Origin: Candidatus Dormiibacterota bacterium
GTDB lineage: Bacteria > Chloroflexota > Dormibacteria > UBA8260
Direction: 5' to 3'
NCBI GenBank assembly: GCA_955652545.1
Contig: CATPCA010000189.1
Location: forward strand, 1-10,664
DNA: 10,664 bases
Positions 6,845 to 10,664 of the stretch are shown in pieces (positions within the stretch are counted from its first letter, which is position 1; each line of letters opens with the position of its first letter). The notes under the pieces are model-generated. The model was not told the origin of the DNA. It ran no database searches and saw only the letters and a list, made by a program, of their open reading frames with translations. The position numbers were made by a program, and so were the translations under genes.

Positions 6845-9800
6845 ACCGATCGCCGGACGGCTGGCGCTCGAGTCCGGCGCGGTGTTCGACGGCTGGCTCT
6901 TCGGCGCCGACGCGGACCCAACCAACGGCGAGGTCGTCTTCAACACCTGCATGACGGGCTACCAGGAGGTGATCAGCGATCCCTCGTACGCCGGCCAGGT
7001 GGTGGTGATGACCAACCCGCTGATGGGCAACTACGGGTGTCGCGACGACACCGCGGAGTCATACCGCGTGCACTGCCGAGCGCTGGTGGTGCGCGAGCTT
7101 TCGATCGACGCGGGGCACGCCCGTGCGGAGCGCACGCTCGACGAGGAGCTTCGCCACGGGGGCATCCCCGGCCTTCGGGGCGTCGACACCCGCGCGCTGA
7201 CCCGCCATCTCCGCGACCACGGGACGCTGCGGGGGGTGGTTGCCCCGGCGGCGGCAATGACCGTTGCGGAACAGGTGAGCGCGGCCCGCGCTGCGCCAAC
7301 GGTGACTGACCAGGACCTGGTCGCCGCGGTCGCCCACGAGTCGCCGGCATTCGAGTGGACGACGCCGCTCGACCCCACGCTCGAACGCGGGGTCGAACTC
7401 GCAGGGACTCTCGGCGCATTTGCCGGTGTGCGGATCGCGGTGATCGACATGGGCGTGAAGTACAACCAGCTGCGCGCCCTGCGCAGCCGCGGCGCCGACG
7501 TCGTCGTTCTTCGCCACGACTCGTCGATCGACGATGTCCTCGCCCGCAAGCCGGATGGGGTGCTTCTCTCCAACGGTCCCGGTGACCCGGTTCGCCTCGA
7601 CGGCGCCGTTGCGTTGACGCGTGCCCTGCTCGAACGCCGGATCCCACTGCTCGGAATCTGCCTCGGCCACCAGGTGATCGGCCGCGCCATCGGTGCAACC
7701 ACGTCGCGCCTGCCCTTCGGCCACCACGGTGGCAATCACCCGGTGCGAGACGAGGAGCTCGGCACCGTTCACGTCACGTCACACAACCACGAGTTCCAGG
7801 TCGACGCGGCCAGCATCCCTCCCGGCAGCGGCTGGTATGTCAGCGAACGCAACCTCAACGACAACAGCGTCGAAGGACTCCGTCATCGCAGCCTGCCGGC
7901 CTTCACGGTGCAGTATCACCCCGAAGGGGCGCCAGGCCCTCAGGACCGTGCCGAGGTGTTCGACGAGTTCCTGCGGATGTGCCTGCGGGGACGCCGGGGG
8001 TGGACCGGCGAGGGCGACGACGGGCGTCGCGCCTTGCTCAGACAGGCTTCGGCGCCGTTGGCGCCGGCTGCGAAGCCGCGCTGCGTTCTTGTCATCGGCA
8101 GTGGGCCTGTTGTCATTGGGCAGGCGGCTGAGTTCGACTATGCGGGGACGCAGGCTTGCAAGTCACTTCGTGAGGAAGGCGTTCGGGTGGTGCTGGTCAA
8201 CAGCAACCCGGCCACGATCATGACCGACGACGACGTCGCCGACGTCGTCTATGTCGAGCCGCTCACGGTCGGCGTCCTGGAACGGATCATCGCGGCGGAA
8301 CGACCGGACGCGCTGTTGGCGACGCTCGGTGGCCAGACCGGGCTCAACCTCGCGGTGGCGCTCGACGATGCGGGGATCATCGAGAAGTACGACCTCGAAG
8401 TTCTCGGCACGTCGCTGCAGTCGATTCGCATGGCTGAGGACCGCGGACAGTTCAAGGCGCTGCTCGAGCGGATCGGAGAGCCGGCCCCCGACTCGCGCAC
8501 CGCGTCCTCGCTTGCGGAAGCGCGAGCCTTCGCGGCAGATGTCGGGCTGCCCTTGGTGGTCCGACCCGCCTACACCCTCGGTGGCACCGGCGGGGGGTTC
8601 TGTGAGACCGACGAGACACTCGCTGAGCGCGTCTCCGCCGGGCTCGCCGCTTCCCCGATCAGCCAGGTGCTCATCGAACGTTCCCTGGCCGGTTGGCGAG
8701 AGCTCGAGTACGAGGTCATGCGCGATGCGTCGGGAACGTGCATCACCGTCTGCAACATGGAGAACATCGACCCCATGGGCGTGCACACGGGCGACTCGAT
8801 CGTCGTCGCGCCCGCGCAGACGCTCACCGACCGCGAACACCAGCAGTTGCGCAGCGCAGCTCTCCGCCTCATCGCGGCGCTGGACATCAAGGGCGGTTGC
8901 AACGTCCAGTTCGCGATGCATCCGCAGACGCACGAGTACTACGTCATCGAGGTGAACCCGCGCGTGTCGCGCAGCTCAGCGCTGGCGTCGAAGGCCACCG
9001 GCTATCCGATCGCGCGCCTCGCCGCCAAGATCGCTGTCGGCCGGCGCCTCGACGAGGTCGCCAACGCGGTGACAGGCAAGACCTGCGCCGCGTTCGAGCC
9101 CGCGCTCGACTACTGCGTCGTCAAGATCCCGCGCTGGCCATTCGACAAGTTCCCCGACGCCGATCGCCGCCTGGGCACGCAGATGAAGTCGACCGGCGAG
9201 GTGATGGCCATCGAGCGCAGCTTCGAGGCGGCCTTCAACAAAGCCATGCGCTCGCTCGAGCAGCGCCGGCCCGAGGCCGCAGCGCTGCGTGACCCGGTGC
9301 TGATCGAGAGCGCCAACGACCGTCGCGCCTTCGCGGTGATGGAAGCCCTGCGAGCGGGAGCAACCGTTGCCGAGATCTCGCAGCGCTCGACCATCGCGCC
9401 CTGGTTCGTGCAGCGCCTGCACACCATCGTCGACTGCGAGGAACGCTTGCGCTGGGGTGCACTGAGTGCTGAGGTGTTTGCCGCAGCCAAGCACCTCGGC
9501 ATCGGCGACGCACGCATCGCCGAGCTCCGCGCCGATGAGCCGACGGGCGTGCGTGCCGCCCGCCAGGCGCTCGGCCTGCGTCCGGTCTACAAGTGCGTCG
9601 ACACCTGTGCGGCGGAATTCGAGGCGCAGACCCCTTACTACTACTCCACGTACGAGGCGGAGGACGAGGTCAAGGCTTCCCCCGGCGGCGGCGCGCGGGT
9701 CGTGGTGGTGCTCGGCAGCGGTCCCATCCGGATCGGCCAGGGCATCGAGTTCGATTACTGCAGTGTGCAGGCGGCCCAGGCGTTGCGCGACGCCGGCCTC

Positions 9801-10664
9801 GAGGCTGTGATGATCAACAGCAACCCGGAGACGGTCAGCACGGACTTCGACTGCAGTGACCGCCTCTACTTCGAACCCCTCGACGAAGAGTCCTCGCTGG
9901 CGGTGATCGAGGCTGAGCACCCGGCCGGCGTCGTCGTCCAATTCGGCGGCCAAACCGCGGTGAACCTCGCGCGACCGCTCCACTCCGCCGGCGTGGCCAT
10001 CCTCGGCAGCGACGTTGATACCATCGATGCAGCCGAGGATCGGCGGACCTTCGAGGCGCTGATGCGCTCGCTCGAGATTCCCCAACCGCACGGCGCCGCC
10101 ACCACGGACCTCGCCGAGGCGGTCGAGATCGCGGAACGCATCGGCTACCCGGTGCTCGTCCGCCCCTCCTACGTCCTCGGTGGGCGCGCCATGGAGGTCG
10201 TGCACAGCCGCACGGCTCTTGAGCGTTACCTGCTGGCGGCGATGGCGGTGCTCCCCGAGGACGGTTCGCGACGGCGGGGCAACGTCCTCGTCGACAAGTA
10301 CCTGTTCGGCACCGAGGTCGACGTCGACGCCATCTGCGACGGCGAGACCGTGGTCATCCCCGGTCTGATGGAGCACATCGAGCGCGCCGGCGTGCACAGT
10401 GGCGACTCGATGGCGGCGTACCCGGCGCCGCGGCTCGACCCGAGCGTGCGCGACCAGATCGTGGCCGACACTATCAGGATCGCCGTGGCGCTTCGCGTCC
10501 GCGGTCTGTGCAACATCCAATTCGTCGTATATCGCGGCAGGGCTCACGTCATCGAGGTCAACCCCCGCGCGTCGCGCACCGTTCCCTTCCTCACCAAGGT
10601 CAGCGGGGTGCCGATGGTGGAGCTCGCGGTCCGGGTGATGGGGGGTGAGACCCTCGCCTCGCTG
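6837..10664 (+). CDS. carA-carB: Fused carbamoyl-phosphate synthetase CarA-CarB, C-terminus cut off by window edge
   Basis: Makes carbamoyl phosphate from glutamine, bicarbonate and two ATP, the first step of pyrimidine (and arginine) synthesis. One unbroken frame of 1276 visible residues carries both subunits. Residues 1-383 are CarA: the N-terminal small-subunit domain, then a class I glutaminase with Cys275 in GICLGHQ and His361/Glu363 in YHPEG. A linker of about 30 residues follows (384-414). CarB starts at about 415: GSGPVVIGQ at 421-429, RPAYTLGG from 576, EVNPR from 705; then the second half with GSGPIRIGQ at 960-968, RPSYVLGG from 1109 and EVNPR from 1240. By comparison with E. coli CarB, roughly 195 residues are missing past the edge, including the allosteric domain. 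The ATG at 6837 has GGAGG 6 bases before it and overlaps pyrC by 8 bases. No stop lies between the two parts. Confidence 0.93.
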   Translation, partial: MAEPIAGRLALESGAVFDGWLFGADADPTNGEVVFNTCMTGYQEVISDPSYAGQVVVMTNPLMGNYGCRDDTAESYRVHCRALVVRELSIDAGHARAERTLDEELRHGGIPGLRGVDTRALTRHLRDHGTLRGVVAPAAAMTVAEQVSAARAAPTVTDQDLVAAVAHESPAFEWTTPLDPTLERGVELAGTLGAFAGVRIAVIDMGVKYNQLRALRSRGADVVVLRHDSSIDDVLARKPDGVLLSNGPGDPVRLDGAVALTRALLERRIPLLGICLGHQVIGRAIGATTSRLPFGHHGGNHPVRDEELGTVHVTSHNHEFQVDAASIPPGSGWYVSERNLNDNSVEGLRHRSLPAFTVQYHPEGAPGPQDRAEVFDEFLRMCLRGRRGWTGEGDDGRRALLRQASAPLAPAAKPRCVLVIGSGPVVIGQAAEFDYAGTQACKSLREEGVRVVLVNSNPATIMTDDDVADVVYVEPLTVGVLERIIAAERPDALLATLGGQTGLNLAVALDDAGIIEKYDLEVLGTSLQSIRMAEDRGQFKALLERIGEPAPDSRTASSLAEARAFAADVGLPLVVRPAYTLGGTGGGFCETDETLAERVSAGLAASPISQVLIERSLAGWRELEYEVMRDASGTCITVCNMENIDPMGVHTGDSIVVAPAQTLTDREHQQLRSAALRLIAALDIKGGCNVQFAMHPQTHEYYVIEVNPRVSRSSALASKATGYPIARLAAKIAVGRRLDEVANAVTGKTCAAFEPALDYCVVKIPRWPFDKFPDADRRLGTQMKSTGEVMAIERSFEAAFNKAMRSLEQRRPEAAALRDPVLIESANDRRAFAVMEALRAGATVAEISQRSTIAPWFVQRLHTIVDCEERLRWGALSAEVFAAAKHLGIGDARIAELRADEPTGVRAARQALGLRPVYKCVDTCAAEFEAQTPYYYSTYEAEDEVKASPGGGARVVVVLGSGPIRIGQGIEFDYCSVQAAQALRDAGLEAVMINSNPETVSTDFDCSDRLYFEPLDEESSLAVIEAEHPAGVVVQFGGQTAVNLARPLHSAGVAILGSDVDTIDAAEDRRTFEALMRSLEIPQPHGAATTDLAEAVEIAERIGYPVLVRPSYVLGGRAMEVVHSRTALERYLLAAMAVLPEDGSRRRGNVLVDKYLFGTEVDVDAICDGETVVIPGLMEHIERAGVHSGDSMAAYPAPRLDPSVRDQIVADTIRIAVALRVRGLCNIQFVVYRGRAHVIEVNPRASRTVPFLTKVSGVPMVELAVRVMGGETLASL
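7986..8078 (+). other. Linker joining the CarA and CarB parts of the fusion
   Basis: About 31 residues, first Gly/Arg/Asp-rich ([14 protein letters not shown]) and then Ala/Pro-rich ([10 protein letters not shown]), join the end of the glutaminase domain to the first strand of CarB. None of the three forward frames has a stop codon from here to 8128, so a separate CarA end is not hidden in another frame. There is no ATG in the linker and no ribosome binding site that would suit an independent CarB start. Confidence 0.75.

Noticed and set aside
7977..8100. The CarA-CarB join as a simple frameshift artefact.
   Set aside because: Neither alternative forward frame has a stop before 8129, beyond the first CarB motif, so a single indel would not recreate a separate CarA end.
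8976..10547. A 523-residue minus-strand open frame opposite the CarB part.
   Set aside because: Antisense to conserved ATP-grasp and dinucleotide-type motifs of CarB; composition is that of a shadow frame.

Overview
The window is about 10.7 kb of G+C-rich, densely coded bacterial chromosome. It has no tRNA, rRNA, insertion sequence or CRISPR array that I can see. The gene content fits a Gram-positive-type or monoderm high-GC lineage: an LCP cell-wall ligase, a PyrR-controlled pyrimidine operon, a DUF2905 protein, and several genes whose starts look leaderless. A deep-branching actinobacterium or a Chloroflexota/Dormibacterota-like organism would fit, but this placement is inference from gene content only.

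Left part (1-3456). A partial minus-strand gene for an LCP (LytR-CpsA-Psr) family protein diverges, across 83 bases, from a two-gene plus-strand operon. The operon holds a MeaB-type GTPase chaperone and, overlapping it by 4 bases, the large subunit of a cobalamin-dependent acyl-CoA mutase. The mutase looks like methylmalonyl-CoA mutase overall, but its substrate-pocket residues (Phe69, Gln187) match isobutyryl-CoA mutase. It lacks the B12-binding domain, so its small subunit must be encoded elsewhere.

Middle (3457-4002). The mutase gene converges on a small minus-strand membrane-protein gene (DUF2905). Between them lie three consecutive perfect hairpins, each with a stem of 10-11 bp and a 5-base loop, followed by two smaller ones. 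Upstream of pyrB, and divergent from the DUF2905 gene, is a 170-base leader. It carries a close match to the PyrR RNA-binding consensus and a possible hairpin over the pyrB ribosome binding site.

Right part (4003-10664). A tightly overlapping operon for de novo pyrimidine synthesis: pyrB (aspartate carbamoyltransferase), pyrR (attenuator/uracil phosphoribosyltransferase), pyrC (type I dihydroorotase), and one long open frame in which the small (CarA, glutaminase) and large (CarB, synthetase) subunits of carbamoyl-phosphate synthetase are fused. The fused gene runs off the right edge. Overlaps of 4, 4 and 8 bases imply one transcript with translational coupling. Together the genes supply the first three steps, from glutamine, bicarbonate and ATP to dihydroorotate, plus their UMP-sensing regulator. 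The CarA-CarB fusion is the most unusual object in the window.
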